A stretch of DNA of 64,000 bases from Roseomonas aerilata DSM 19363 (GCF_000711725.1 NZ_JONP01000016.1:1-64000), one strand, 5' to 3'. Positions 44,090-53,947 are shown, counted from the first letter of the stretch. Notes: generated by a model not told the origin, from the sequence alone. Numbers and translations are program-made.

Positions 44090-47000
44090 GCGGCTTCGCC
44101 GAACTGGCCGCGATGTCGAACTTCACCTTCCTCGAGGGCGCCTCCCACCCCTGGGAACTGGTGGTGGCGGCGAAGGCGCTCGGCCACGATGCCATCGGCA
44201 TCGCCGACCGCAACTCCTTCGCCGGCCTCGTGCGCGGCATGGCGGCGGCGGAGGAGGCAGGGCTGCGCTTCGTCCCCGGCTGCCGCGTGGCCCTGGAGGA
44301 CGGGAGGGAATACCTCGTCTGGCCCACCGACCGCGCGGCCTATGGGCGGCTGTCGCGGATGCTCTCCGCCGCCCGGATGGCGGGTGAGAAGAGCGAGTGC
44401 GCCATCCCGCGCGACGCTCTGGTCGCCGCGGCGGAGGGGCAGGTGATGGCCCTGGTGCCGCCCGACGCGCCGGACGCGGCTTTCGCCGAGCGCTTGCAGT
44501 CGGACGCCGCGGCCATGCGGCGCGCGCTCGCCCTGCCGATGTTCGTCGCCGCGCACCACCGCTTCGCCGGCGACGACCGGCGCCGCCTGCGCCTCCTCTC
44601 GGCCATGGCGGGCGCGGCGCGGGCCGGGCTGCTGGCGGCGGGGGGCGCGCGGATGCACGTCGCCTCCCGCCGGCGTCTGGCGGATGTGGTGGCGGCGATC
44701 CGGCTGGGCGTGACGGTGGACACGCTGGGTCCCCACGCGGCACCGAACGCGGAGGCGCATCTCAAGTCCACCGCCGAGATGCGCCGCCTCTTCGCCGGGC
44801 AGAAGGAGGCGGTGGAGGCGACGCTGCGCGTGGCGGAGGCCTGCCGCTTCAGCCTGCGCGATCTCTCCTACGAGTATCCGGAGGAGATCCTGGAGCCGGG
44901 CCTCACCGCGCAACAGACCCTCGCGCGGCGGGTGGCGGAGGCGGTGGCGGCGCGCTGGCCGGAGGGGGCGCCCGCGAAGGTGGTCGCGCAAATCGCGGAG
45001 GAGATGGCGCTGATCGAGCGCCGCGACTACGCCGCCTACTTCCTAACGGTACACGAGATCGTCCGCTTCGCCGTCTCGAAGGGCATCCTCTGCCAGGGGC
45101 GCGGCTCGGCCGCCAACTCGGCGGTCTGCTACGTGCTCGGCATCACCGCCGTCGATCCCTCCAAGCACCGCCTTCTCTTCGCGCGCTTCCTGAGCGACGC
45201 ACGCGGCGAGCCGCCCGACATCGATATCGACTTCGAGCACGAGCGGCGGGAGGAGGTGATCCAGCACATCTACGAGCGCTATGGCCGCGACCGCGCAGCC
45301 ATCACCGCCACCCTTATCCGCTACCGAACCCGTAGCGCCGTGCGCGAGGTGGGCCGCGCCATGGGGCTTTCCGACGACATCACCGGCCGCCTCGCCAAGG
45401 CCTCCTGGCACGACGGCGCAGAGGGGCTGCGGGACGTGGCGCGCAGCACGGGGTTGGACCCCGACGCCGACCCGCGCCTCGGCATGGCGATGGACCTGGC
45501 GGATGAGCTGCAGGGCTTCCCGCGCCACCTGGCTACCCATGTCGGCGGCTTCGTCATCACGCGCGGCAAGCTGACGGAGTTGGCGATCGTGACCAAGGCC
45601 GCGATGGAGAACCGCCATACTGTCGAGTGGGACAAGGACGACATCGGCGTGCTGCGGATGCTGAAAGTGGACGTGCTCGGCCTCGGGATGCTCTCCTGTC
45701 TCAGACGGGCCTTCTCGCTGCTGACCATGACGACGGGCGAGGCCCTGACCCTCGCCACCGTGCCGCAGGACGACGAGGCGACCTACACCATGCTGTCGCG
45801 CGGGGATTCGCTCGGCGTTTTCCAGGTGGAGAGCCGCGCCCAGATGAACATGCTGCCGCGGATGCGGCCAGCGTGCTTCTACGATCTGGTGATCGAGGTG
45901 GCGATCGTGCGGCCGGGGCCGATCCAGGGCGACATGGTGCACCCCTATCTTCATCGCCGGCTCCATCCGGAGACGGTGAGCTACGAGCGTCCGGAGCTCG
46001 AGGCCGTGCTGAAGAACACGCTCGGCATACCGCTCTTCCAGGAGCAGGCGATGGAGATCGCCATCGTCGGCGCGGGTTTCACGCCCGACCGCGCGGATGC
46101 GCTCCGCCGCGCCATGGCGGCGTGGAAGCACAGGGGCGGCCTCGAGGGTTTCGAGGAGGAATTCACCGGAGGTATGGTTGCCCGCGGCTACTCGCGCGAT
46201 TTCGCGGAGCGTTGCTTTCGCCAGATCCGCGGCTTCGGGGATTACGGTTTTCCGGAGAGCCACGCGGCCTCCTTCGCGCAGCTCGTCTACATTTCCGCCT
46301 GGATCAAGCGCCACCATCCCGCGGTTTTCGCCGCGGCGCTGCTGAACAGCCAGCCGATGGGCTTCTACGCGCCCGCGCAGATCGTGCGCGACGCGCGGGA
46401 GCACGGCGTCGACGTCCGCCCGGCCGATGTGACCGCCAGCGACTGGGACTGCACGCTGGAGAGGGAAGGGGAGGGATGGGCGCTGCGGCTCGGGCTGCGC
46501 CTCGTCTCGGGCCTGCCGAAGGACGACGGGAAAAAAATCGCGTCGCTCCGCCCGGCAGTTTCCCCAGCGGCCCTCGCCGCCGCCGGGCTGGGCCGCGCGG
46601 CGCTGGAGGCGCTGGCGCGGGCGGACGCCTTCCGTGGCCTCGGCCTCGATCGCCGCCGTGCCTTGTGGGAGGCGGCCGCGGTGGAGCGGGCGATGCCGCC
46701 CCTGCCGCTCTTCATCGCCGCCGAGGCCGCGCCGCGCCTGCCGGCGGAAACGCGGGGCGAGGCCACGGTGCTCGACTACGGCGCGACGGGGCTGAGCCTG
46801 CGCGCACACCCGCTCGCGTTGCTGCGGCCCAGGCTCGCGGAAATCGGGGCCTGGGACAGCCGGGCTGTGGCGGCAGGGCGGCAGGGCCAGCGGATGCGCG
46901 TCGCGGGGCTGGTGCTGGTGCGCCAGCGCCCCGGCACCGCCAAGGGCGTGGTCTTCTTCACGCTGGAGGACGAGTTCGGCACGGTGAACCTCGTCCTCCA

Positions 47001-47271
47001 CGCCGGGACCATCGCGGCCAACCGTGCCCCCGTGGTGGCCGCGCGCCTGCTGCTGGTGGAGGGAAAGGTGGAGCGCTACGACGAGGGCGCGGTGCCGGTC
47101 GTCCACCTTCTCGGCCAAAAATTGGAGGACCGCTCGGATCTGCTGGACGGGCTGCACCTTCTCGGCCCCGTGCCGGTGCCGCTGGCCCGCGCGGACGAGG
47201 TGTCGCGCGGGACGGACCACCGGCCGGATTCACGCTCCCCCACTTTCCCAGGCAGTCGGGACTGGCACTGA
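44086..47271 (+). CDS. dnaE2: Error-prone DNA polymerase III alpha subunit homologue DnaE2
   Basis: A 1061-residue C-family polymerase for damage-induced mutagenesis. It has an N-terminal PHP domain (MSNFTFLEGASHPWELV; GHDAIGIADRNSFAGLVRG), catalytic aspartates in PPDIDIDFEHERREEV, ATHVGGFVITRG, and the finger region FGDYGFPESHAASFAQLVY. An OB-fold near the C-terminus reads RVAGLVLVRQRPGTAKGVVF. Length matches DnaE2 rather than replicative DnaE1 (~1150). GTG start overlaps imuB. Acts with ImuB (and normally ImuA). Confidence 0.95.
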   Translation: MSGFAELAAMSNFTFLEGASHPWELVVAAKALGHDAIGIADRNSFAGLVRGMAAAEEAGLRFVPGCRVALEDGREYLVWPTDRAAYGRLSRMLSAARMAGEKSECAIPRDALVAAAEGQVMALVPPDAPDAAFAERLQSDAAAMRRALALPMFVAAHHRFAGDDRRRLRLLSAMAGAARAGLLAAGGARMHVASRRRLADVVAAIRLGVTVDTLGPHAAPNAEAHLKSTAEMRRLFAGQKEAVEATLRVAEACRFSLRDLSYEYPEEILEPGLTAQQTLARRVAEAVAARWPEGAPAKVVAQIAEEMALIERRDYAAYFLTVHEIVRFAVSKGILCQGRGSAANSAVCYVLGITAVDPSKHRLLFARFLSDARGEPPDIDIDFEHERREEVIQHIYERYGRDRAAITATLIRYRTRSAVREVGRAMGLSDDITGRLAKASWHDGAEGLRDVARSTGLDPDADPRLGMAMDLADELQGFPRHLATHVGGFVITRGKLTELAIVTKAAMENRHTVEWDKDDIGVLRMLKVDVLGLGMLSCLRRAFSLLTMTTGEALTLATVPQDDEATYTMLSRGDSLGVFQVESRAQMNMLPRMRPACFYDLVIEVAIVRPGPIQGDMVHPYLHRRLHPETVSYERPELEAVLKNTLGIPLFQEQAMEIAIVGAGFTPDRADALRRAMAAWKHRGGLEGFEEEFTGGMVARGYSRDFAERCFRQIRGFGDYGFPESHAASFAQLVYISAWIKRHHPAVFAAALLNSQPMGFYAPAQIVRDAREHGVDVRPADVTASDWDCTLEREGEGWALRLGLRLVSGLPKDDGKKIASLRPAVSPAALAAAGLGRAALEALARADAFRGLGLDRRRALWEAAAVERAMPPLPLFIAAEAAPRLPAETRGEATVLDYGATGLSLRAHPLALLRPRLAEIGAWDSRAVAAGRQGQRMRVAGLVLVRQRPGTAKGVVFFTLEDEFGTVNLVLHAGTIAANRAPVVAARLLLVEGKVERYDEGAVPVVHLLGQKLEDRSDLLDGLHLLGPVPVPLARADEVSRGTDHRPDSRSPTFPGSRDWH

Positions 47272-47281
47272 GCGCGCGGGT

Positions 47282-48988
47282 CTATTCGGCGGCCAGGGGC
47301 ATCGTATCCTCCCCCGCGGGCACCGCCTCGGACACTCGCTCCTCGCCGGTCCGCGGCAGGAGAAGGGCGCTGCGGCGGATCAGCCAGACCGCCCGCTCGA
47401 AGAGGGAGGTGGCGCGGAAGAGAAGGTCCAGCCCGTCCTGCATTGCGACCCCCGCGCGCGCCAGGCGGCGGCGGATCCCGTCCATCATGACCGAGCGGTC
47501 GGCCGAGAGTTCGGAGAGCGTCGCTGCGGACTCGGCATCGCCTGAAAGGGCAGCCTCGTGCAGCTCCGTCAGCAGGAGGTGCAGGGACTCCGCGAGCGGC
47601 CCGACGAGGCCGCCGAGCGGATCGTCCGCCCCGCGCCGCGCAATCGCCTCCAGCACGCCGGCCTGCTCCGCCACGGTTTCGCGCAGGGCACTGACGAGGC
47701 CATTGAGGTTCTCAAAGGCAAGCGCCCGCTCCAGTTCCTCGCGTGGGCAGCCCCGGCCGAGGATTTCCTGCAGGAAGGTGCCCACCGAGCGCTCTACCGC
47801 GGCGCTCGCGGCCGAGAGGGCTTCGCGGGGAAGGGGAGAGCCGACGCCCTCCTCCCGCACGTCGTCGAGCAGCCCGGGTAGTCGGCCGAGCAGCCGCGCC
47901 CCCTCCCGCGCGACGAGGTCGAGCGCCGTCGGCACGTCCTCCAGCGCCCCGTCATAGAGGTATTCCGGCAGGGAGAGCGCCTCCTCCGCCGTCGCGGGGG
48001 AGAGCCGCTCCAGCAGCGCCGGCATGAACCGGTGAAAGGGCGTGACGAGCAGGGCGGGCAGGAGCTGGAGCGCGACGAAGAGGAGGCTGAGCCGCTGCGG
48101 CAGGCCGATTTCCGAGAGCGGAGCGGGCAGGTCGGGCAGCAGGTGCCGAAGGAGAAAGGGCAACGCGAGAAGAGCGGCCCCCGCGACCTTGAACAGCACC
48201 TGGAAGGTCGCCAGCCGCCGCGCTGCGCCCCGCAGACCGTTCCCCACCAGCAGAACCGAGAGCCCCGAGCCGAGCGAGGCGCCGCAGACCGCCATCCCCG
48301 CCTGGGCGCCGTCGAGCAGCCCGACATTGGCGAGCGCGATGGCCAGCACGGTGACCACCGAGGAGGACTGGGCGACCATCGTCATCGCCGCGCCGAGCGC
48401 GAAGGGAATGGCAAGGCCGTGCCCAGCCTGGAGCAGGGCCGCCCGCACCGCCGCCGAGTCGCCCAGCGGCGCCGCTCCCGCCTTCAGCAGGGCGAGCCCC
48501 AGAAAGATGAGGCCGAGTTGGAAAACCGCGCCCAGCACCGACTTCCATCGCCCGCCGCCGGGGGCGAAGGCCAGCGCGCAGCCGGTGGTGCCGAGCAGCC
48601 AGAGCGCCGCCACCCGCAGGTCCAGCGCCGCCAGCAACACGAGCACGGCGGTGCCGATGTTGCACCAGGCGACCACCGGGATGGCGCCCCGCAGCGGCAG
48701 AGTTCCAGCCTGCACCAGCGAGGCGGAGATGACGGTGACGGCACTGGACGACTGGGTGAGCGCCCCAAGCGCCGCCCCGCTGAGCGCCGCGCTGAGGCCG
48801 CCGCGCGTGGCATGGGCCACCGCCACGCGCAGCCGCCGCCCGGCCATCTGCTGGACCTGCACGCCAAGGCCGTGAACGCCGGCAAGGAAAAGACCGAGCC
48901 CACCGAGGAAGGAAGCGAGGATGTCCAATCGGGGCTCTTCGTTCACTCTGATCGGCCCTGCCGCGGCCGCCGGGCCCCGGGAAGGCAT
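47282..48988 (-). CDS. Na/Pi cotransporter family protein with a PhoU-like C-terminal domain
   Basis: A 568-residue membrane protein with two inverted repeats carrying the QSSS motif: ALTQSSSAVTVISASLVQAG and TMVAQSSSVVTVLAIALANVG, typical of the PNaS/NptA family. About eight membrane segments end near residue 320; the rest is helical and PhoU-like (residues ~345-540). Proposed to move phosphate with sodium or act in export; direction unproven. ATG 48988 follows GGAGGCG; ATG 49024 and a GTG at the VNEEPRLDILASF segment are alternatives. It lies convergent with dnaE2, 10 bases apart. Confidence 0.87.
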   Translation of the reverse strand: MPSRGPAAAAGPIRVNEEPRLDILASFLGGLGLFLAGVHGLGVQVQQMAGRRLRVAVAHATRGGLSAALSGAALGALTQSSSAVTVISASLVQAGTLPLRGAIPVVAWCNIGTAVLVLLAALDLRVAALWLLGTTGCALAFAPGGGRWKSVLGAVFQLGLIFLGLALLKAGAAPLGDSAAVRAALLQAGHGLAIPFALGAAMTMVAQSSSVVTVLAIALANVGLLDGAQAGMAVCGASLGSGLSVLLVGNGLRGAARRLATFQVLFKVAGAALLALPFLLRHLLPDLPAPLSEIGLPQRLSLLFVALQLLPALLVTPFHRFMPALLERLSPATAEEALSLPEYLYDGALEDVPTALDLVAREGARLLGRLPGLLDDVREEGVGSPLPREALSAASAAVERSVGTFLQEILGRGCPREELERALAFENLNGLVSALRETVAEQAGVLEAIARRGADDPLGGLVGPLAESLHLLLTELHEAALSGDAESAATLSELSADRSVMMDGIRRRLARAGVAMQDGLDLLFRATSLFERAVWLIRRSALLLPRTGEERVSEAVPAGEDTMPLAAE

Positions 48989-49118
48989 TGGCCGGACGCC
49001 TCCGGCGATATCGTTGCGGATCATGGGCGAAGTCGGGCGCCGGTGCAGCAGGCTGCGGGAGTTGTCATAAAAAGATCAACCGCGTGCCCCGGCCGTTTCG
49101 CGCAGCCGGAGCCCGGGG

Positions 49119-49147
49119 CCCCGCGACCGGTCAGCCCGGTCGCGGGG
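49119..49147. repeat. 12-base-pair perfect inverted repeat
   Basis: CCCCGCGACCGG and CCGGTCGCGGGG flank the 5-base loop TCAGC. It lies 9 bases past the stop of the last tail-module gene and may act as a terminator or 3' stabiliser for it, but no T-run follows on either strand. Confidence 0.6.
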
Positions 49148-49155
49148 GCGGACCA

Positions 49156-49530
49156 TCAGGTGGGGTTCACCGAGAGGGCGTTGGCAGCCACCGTCACCGT
49201 GCCCGTGCCGGCCATCACGACCGGGGCGGCAAGCGGGGCGACGAGGAGCGGGTTGCCGCCCGAGGCCGCGTCGTAGAGCCCCACATGGGTCAGCGTGCCG
49301 GCCGAGGCGGAGAAGACGAAGCGGATCGCCTCGGCGTTCTGCTGCGCGCCCGTACCCGTGAAGGTCACGCGCTGGCGGGCGTAGCCGTTGCCGGCCGGCT
49401 CCCCGCTCAGCCCCGCGGCCGCCGTGCCGCCGGTGCCGAGCGCGGCGTAGACGGTGGTGGGAAGGCTCGGGACGCGGGCGCAGACGGCACGGGCAAGGAG
49501 GTTGCGCGCGTAATCGGTCAGTGCGGACAT
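49156..49530 (-). CDS. Phage tail-fibre-type small protein
   Basis: A 124-residue protein beginning SALTDYARNLLARAVCARVP, then PTTVYAALGTGGTAAAGLSG, VTFTGTGAQQNAEAIRF and LTHVGLYDAASGGNPLLVAP. This ALGTG ... THVGLYDAASGGN pattern is common to phage tail-fibre or tail-tip accessory proteins. ATG 49530 chosen because the conserved pattern follows directly. Last gene of the four-gene module. Confidence 0.72.
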   Translation of the reverse strand: MSALTDYARNLLARAVCARVPSLPTTVYAALGTGGTAAAGLSGEPAGNGYARQRVTFTGTGAQQNAEAIRFVFSASAGTLTHVGLYDAASGGNPLLVAPLAAPVVMAGTGTVTVAANALSVNPT

Positions 49531-49543
49531 GGTGGTCTCCCGT

Positions 49544-50788
49544 TCAGTTGAGGGTGAGCGCCTGCAGGATGGCATCCGGCAGGCGGGTGGGGTGGAGGTC
49601 CAGGGGACCGACCTCGCCGAAGGCCCCCTGACCGAGCGTGGAGGCGCCGTGGCCGATCAGCAGGCGGCTGACCGCCGGGATCGCCCCCGCCAGCGACACG
49701 ACCGTGCCGCCGTTGCAGCAGGCCACGATGCCGCTCGTGTCCCAGGCCAGGGCGGCGCGGATGGCGACGCCCGGTGCCAGGGTCTGGATGCTCGATCCCG
49801 AGGTCAGCGTCCCCGAGACCGAGCGGAAGGGTTGGAGCGTCGCCGCCCCGCCGGGCTTGCGCAGCCCGAAGCGGTTGGCGTCCGTGCCGTCGTCGAGCAC
49901 GAGCAGGCCCTGCACGTCGGCCGCGGCCGTGCTCACCGCGGGCAACATGAAGGTGCCGACCAGGGTGCCGGCGGCCGCCCGGGTGGCGTTAAGCGAGAAG
50001 ACCGGCACGTCCGCGGTGCGGGTGGAGGAGGCGGGCGTGCCCGCGGCCGGCAGGACGGGCGTGGAGGCGAGGCCGCCCAACTCAAGCTGGGGGCAAGCAA
50101 AGCGAAGGGTAATATCCACCGGCCCCCCAGTCGTGACGCCCATGCTGTAATACTGCTGGGTGGATGTTGCAGAATTTCCGGCGGTGACGGTGTTCGAGAA
50201 GCGTTGCAGCGTGCCGGTGAGCTGCCCGGAGACATCCACGCTCACGGTTCCGGCGCCGCCAGTCGTCACGTTGCGGTTGTTGATGCTTATGATGTTGGCG
50301 AGGCTACCTCCGACGATGGCCAGCCATATGCTGTGCGTGAACACCGTTCCTGCTGATATGCTCAGGCTGTTTCCACTGTCGTATGTGAACGCCAGTGATG
50401 ATCCTGACGGGGTGCCCTGGAACCGCACGTCCACATAGGGCAGGCCCTTGGAGGTTCCCTGGCCAACACAGGCAACAGTCCCAAGGCCGTTCGTGAGGTT
50501 GCCGAAGTAGGTCCACATCGCCCCGGCGCCGGTCCCGCCAACCGTCGCCCCCTCCAGGCGCGGGTTGCGGATGGCGTTCGTCCGCGCGCCCTCTATCACC
50601 AGCCGCTGAGCCGCGCCCTGGAAGCGGGGCGCGTTCGTCGCATAGGACAGCATGGTGGCGCCGTCCGTCCCCGCCGCGAGCGCGGTGGAGGCGCGGATCA
50701 GCGCCAACCCACCCGATAGCGCGCTCGCCGACACAAGCCGGAGCGGCCCGCCGCTCAGCGCGTGGATGATGGGTGTGGCCCCGATCAT
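49544..50788 (-). CDS. Phage tail-fibre protein with lectin-like (LamG/jelly-roll) regions
   Basis: A 414-residue beta-rich protein. It has ARTNAIRNPRLEGATVGGTG, a pattern of phage carbohydrate-binding tail proteins, then a Ser/Thr/Gly-rich middle and a concanavalin-like C-terminal segment (AGTLVGTFMLPAVSTAAADV ... LLIGHGASTLGQGAFGEVGP). Likely binds surface polysaccharide. It overlaps the tailspike stop by 1 base (50788). Confidence 0.75.
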   Translation of the reverse strand: MIGATPIIHALSGGPLRLVSASALSGGLALIRASTALAAGTDGATMLSYATNAPRFQGAAQRLVIEGARTNAIRNPRLEGATVGGTGAGAMWTYFGNLTNGLGTVACVGQGTSKGLPYVDVRFQGTPSGSSLAFTYDSGNSLSISAGTVFTHSIWLAIVGGSLANIISINNRNVTTGGAGTVSVDVSGQLTGTLQRFSNTVTAGNSATSTQQYYSMGVTTGGPVDITLRFACPQLELGGLASTPVLPAAGTPASSTRTADVPVFSLNATRAAAGTLVGTFMLPAVSTAAADVQGLLVLDDGTDANRFGLRKPGGAATLQPFRSVSGTLTSGSSIQTLAPGVAIRAALAWDTSGIVACCNGGTVVSLAGAIPAVSRLLIGHGASTLGQGAFGEVGPLDLHPTRLPDAILQALTLN

Positions 50789-53214
50789 CAGCTGGCCCCC
50801 GCGCCAGTGAGCTGGCAGAGCTTCGTCGTCCCGCCATCCGGCGAGAAGACGATGAGGCTGGCGACGCCGCCCGAGCGGATTTTCGTGAAGCCGTCCGGGT
50901 TGCCGATCGCCGCGGTGAAGCCGGTGAGCGGCAGGGCGAGGTCGGTGCCGCTGCGGTTCAGCACCATGCAGGAGAACCCGTTGCCCGTGGCCGACCAGTC
51001 GATCGAAAGGGTTGAGCCCGGGTTGGCCACCAGCATCCGCGCGTTGTGCGTGGCGAAGGTCAGCGGCGTCGCGGCGGAGAGCATCACCATAGGCATGGCA
51101 CGCTGGGTGAAGCTGTTGTCCACGTAGTTGCGCGTCGCCGCCTGCATCGCCGATACCGGATCGGCCGCCAGCGTCATCGACCCCGTCAGCGACAGCGAAC
51201 CAGCCAGCGTCATCGCTCCGTTTGAGGCGATCCGCACCCGCTCCGTCAGCGCACCGCCCGAGCGGGTCTCGACCACGATCGCGCCCGCCTCGGCCCCCGC
51301 CGTCACCGTCTCGGCGACAGCACCGATGCGGCCGAAGGTCACCTCCGCCGCGCTGCTGTTGTTGCCGTTCACCTCGAGGTTGAAGAGACGGTCGTTCGCG
51401 GCGGGCGCCGTAGAGAGCCGTCGGGTGCGGAGCGTCATCGGCAACGTCATTCCCGCGCCGCCAAAGTTGAAGGCCGCGTTCGGGTTCAGTGTCTGGTCGC
51501 CGCCAAGATAGACATCCGTGCCGGTGACGCTGACCGCGGCCGCCGCCGTGTCGCCACTGCCGTGCAGGCGGAGCATGGCGCCGGCGCTGCTGCTGCGGCG
51601 GTGCACCGCGACGATGCCGTCGCTACGCGCCGAGAGCCGCGTCTCGATCGCCCCGGCCGCCGAGATGGCCGCGAGTTCCGCCTGCCCGCCGATAGAGCGG
51701 TTGATGCCGACGCTGGAGGGCATGCGGCTGCTGCTCACCTGCAGCTTTTGCAGCGCACCCGCGCTCTCACCGGTGAAGCCGGCGTTCTTGAGGTCGCAGC
51801 CGACGATCTGCAGGCTGTCCGCGTTGTTGAAGAGGTGGACGGTGCCGTAGATGTCGCAGCCCATCAGCACCAGCCCGCCGTCCTGCAGCTCCAGCGAGCG
51901 GCCGGAGCCGGAGGGAAGCATGACGCCGGCGATGGTGTTCTGGTCGGAGGCCTGGACATTCACAACCAGGGCACGGCCCTTGCTCGACCAAAAGCCGCCG
52001 TACCACTTGTTGCGGTTCGCCAGGCCCGTGATCTGCACGCCGATCGTGGCGGGATCGACCACAATGCCGTCGAGCCCGCAGTTCACGATCTGCGCCGAAT
52101 GGCACTCGTCGTCGAGGTGCCAGCCGATGTCATGCCCGAACTCGAAGCAGTTCACGAAGTTCGGCATGTCGGCGTCGTAGATCCAGAAGCCCTTGCCGCG
52201 ACGGTGGTTGAGCGTCGGGTTGACCGATCCGCCGCTCGTGTAGGTGCCGGAGAAGGCGCTGGCCGCGAGGTCAAGCGTCGTGCTGCTCGGCACGGCGGCG
52301 ATCGTGAAGCGGCCGTTCGCCCCGGCAACGCCGCCCACGCCGCTGGTAACCACCAGGTCCCCGGCGCGTAGCTCGTGGGCGGAGGACACAGTCAGCCGCA
52401 CGAGGCCGGACGGGTTGGCGGCGCAGCCCGTGACCGCGTAGGTTGTGTTGGAGAAGCCCCGGCCCGTGGTGGCCAGCGGGTGCCAGTTGATGCGCTCGTT
52501 ATGGGCGATGTCGTAGGAGCGGCCGAGATAGAGGCCGTTGGTGCAGTCGCCCACCACGTCGAGCACGCGCGTGCGGCTGGAACCGTTGCTGTAGATGCCC
52601 CAGGTGAACCCGATGATGAGCAGGCTGCGCACAGAGGCGTCGGTGGCGTTCGTCGGGCTGCCGCCCGTCGTCCCGTCACCGACGCTGACCGCGGTTCCCG
52701 AGAAGGCGGCTACGCAGTCCAGCGCCTCGCGCACGTTGGAGGGTGCGACGAGGCCCTTGCGCAGGATGGCGACACCCTCCAGCGCCGCGTTCCGGCGCAG
52801 GCGGATGGTGCGCAGCGGGTTCAGCACAATGGCGTAGGGAATGGAGGTGTAGTCGTTGTCCACCCGGAAGCCGCCGGGATCGGCGGCGCCGCGAAGAGTG
52901 ACGTTGGGCGGGATGATGAGGTCCGCGCTGTCCACCAGGTAGCGGCGCGGGCCGAACGTCACCACGCCACCGCCGGCCGCGGCGGCGTTGTTCATTGCGG
53001 TCTGAATGGCCAGCGTGTCGTCCGTCGTGCCGTCGCCAGCCGCGCCGAAGTCGCGCACGTAGAGCGGGCGGTCCGCGGTGATGATGGAGCGGATCTGGCC
53101 GAAGGTGGCGCGCCGCGTCTCAGTCCCGGACCCCACGCCCTGCACGATGGGGGAGACGTCCGTGTCCTGTAGGGCGGCGGCTGGAGGAAGTTCGCTGATC
53201 TTGCTGTCGGGCAT
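50788..53214 (-). CDS. Tailspike-like protein with right-handed beta-helix (pectate-lyase-type) fold
   Basis: An 808-residue protein. The head KISELPPAAALQDTDVSPIVQ is the short particle-attachment pattern of phage tail fibres. Then comes VRDFGAAGDGTTDDTLAIQT and GGVVTFGPRRYLV, the entry of the beta-helix glycan-hydrolase/lyase family. Many short repeats of strand-turn type follow, and a C-terminal stretch of repeated G-x-L/T motifs (ASNGAMTLAGSLSLTGSMTL) then DPVSAMQAATRNYVDN, as in trimeric tail proteins. Predicted polysaccharide depolymerase or binder. Confidence 0.82.
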   Translation of the reverse strand: MPDSKISELPPAAALQDTDVSPIVQGVGSGTETRRATFGQIRSIITADRPLYVRDFGAAGDGTTDDTLAIQTAMNNAAAAGGGVVTFGPRRYLVDSADLIIPPNVTLRGAADPGGFRVDNDYTSIPYAIVLNPLRTIRLRRNAALEGVAILRKGLVAPSNVREALDCVAAFSGTAVSVGDGTTGGSPTNATDASVRSLLIIGFTWGIYSNGSSRTRVLDVVGDCTNGLYLGRSYDIAHNERINWHPLATTGRGFSNTTYAVTGCAANPSGLVRLTVSSAHELRAGDLVVTSGVGGVAGANGRFTIAAVPSSTTLDLAASAFSGTYTSGGSVNPTLNHRRGKGFWIYDADMPNFVNCFEFGHDIGWHLDDECHSAQIVNCGLDGIVVDPATIGVQITGLANRNKWYGGFWSSKGRALVVNVQASDQNTIAGVMLPSGSGRSLELQDGGLVLMGCDIYGTVHLFNNADSLQIVGCDLKNAGFTGESAGALQKLQVSSSRMPSSVGINRSIGGQAELAAISAAGAIETRLSARSDGIVAVHRRSSSAGAMLRLHGSGDTAAAAVSVTGTDVYLGGDQTLNPNAAFNFGGAGMTLPMTLRTRRLSTAPAANDRLFNLEVNGNNSSAAEVTFGRIGAVAETVTAGAEAGAIVVETRSGGALTERVRIASNGAMTLAGSLSLTGSMTLAADPVSAMQAATRNYVDNSFTQRAMPMVMLSAATPLTFATHNARMLVANPGSTLSIDWSATGNGFSCMVLNRSGTDLALPLTGFTAAIGNPDGFTKIRSGGVASLIVFSPDGGTTKLCQLTGAGAS

Positions 53215-53268
53215 CGGGGCTGGCGGCTCCGTTGGAGGGGCGGGCGGCGTCGGGGCGAGTGGGTGGCG

Positions 53269-53919
53269 CTACATGACCATCCGGCCGCCAGCCTCGATCA
53301 GCATGCTGACCCCACTCTCGAGCAGGAGCGCGAAGGCGGAGAGGACGACGAAGGAGGGAGAAACCTGCGCCACCAGCGGATCCAGCGCGTCCTCGACCTT
53401 CACGCGGTAGCCGTTGCCCGGCGTTGGCGCGGCGAAGGTGGCGCTGGCGCTGCCCGCCGCGACCGGCACGCTCGTCGGCCCGAGCACGGGCGCGCCGAGC
53501 GAGTTGAGCACGCTGAACTTCAGCGTCGTGGTGGCGCCCGAGGCGCTGGCCCGGACGGTGAAGTTCTGCCCCTGGTTCAGGCCGCTCGGCATGGCGCCGA
53601 GGGCGACGCCGCGCGCGACCGCCGTGACGGAGAGGTCGGTCTCGATGCCGAGGGTCGCCGCGCCCGTGAGCCGCAGCGGCGCCGAGTTGGCATCGACCAC
53701 GATGCCGTTGCCAACCTCGCCGTTGTTGCGGACCGGCAGGATCGCCGTCGCGTCGCCCGCCTGCACCACCACCATGTGGCCCGGCAGCAGCCGGCCCGCC
53801 GCGCCGTTGAAGTAGCCCGGCGAAAGAACGGTGGCCCGGCTGTCCGTGGTCTTGTAGAGCCACAGGGTGAAGCTGTCCGCTGCAACGAGCGAGATCAGGC
53901 TGTTGGCGATGAAGGACAT
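53269..53919 (-). CDS. Hypothetical beta-rich protein, first gene of the tail-fibre module
   Basis: A 216-residue protein. SFIANSLISLVAADSFTLWL opens it; a Gly/Ala/Ser/Thr-rich beta region follows, including NGEVGNGIVVDANSAPLRLT and SGLNQGQNFTVRASASGATT. It ends in a hydrophobic stretch (FVVLSAFALLLESGVSMLIE). No signal peptide or known family. Composition matches structural phage proteins; promoter and leader terminator lie just upstream. Confidence 0.65.
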   Translation of the reverse strand: MSFIANSLISLVAADSFTLWLYKTTDSRATVLSPGYFNGAAGRLLPGHMVVVQAGDATAILPVRNNGEVGNGIVVDANSAPLRLTGAATLGIETDLSVTAVARGVALGAMPSGLNQGQNFTVRASASGATTTLKFSVLNSLGAPVLGPTSVPVAAGSASATFAAPTPGNGYRVKVEDALDPLVAQVSPSFVVLSAFALLLESGVSMLIEAGGRMVM

Positions 53920-53947
53920 GCGGGGTGGCTCCTGCGCGGCGAACACG

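Noticed and set aside
45043-47220. Open frame of 725 codons opposite dnaE2
   Set aside because: Shadow of the polymerase gene; no domain recognised and the residue composition is that of antisense GC-rich sequence.
49119-49147. Strong inverted repeat considered as a rho-independent terminator
   Set aside because: No T-run on either strand, so it is listed only as an inverted repeat.
48032-49276. Plus-strand frame of 414 codons opposite the Na/Pi transporter
   Set aside because: Glu/Arg/Gln-rich antisense of a membrane-protein gene; no independent support.
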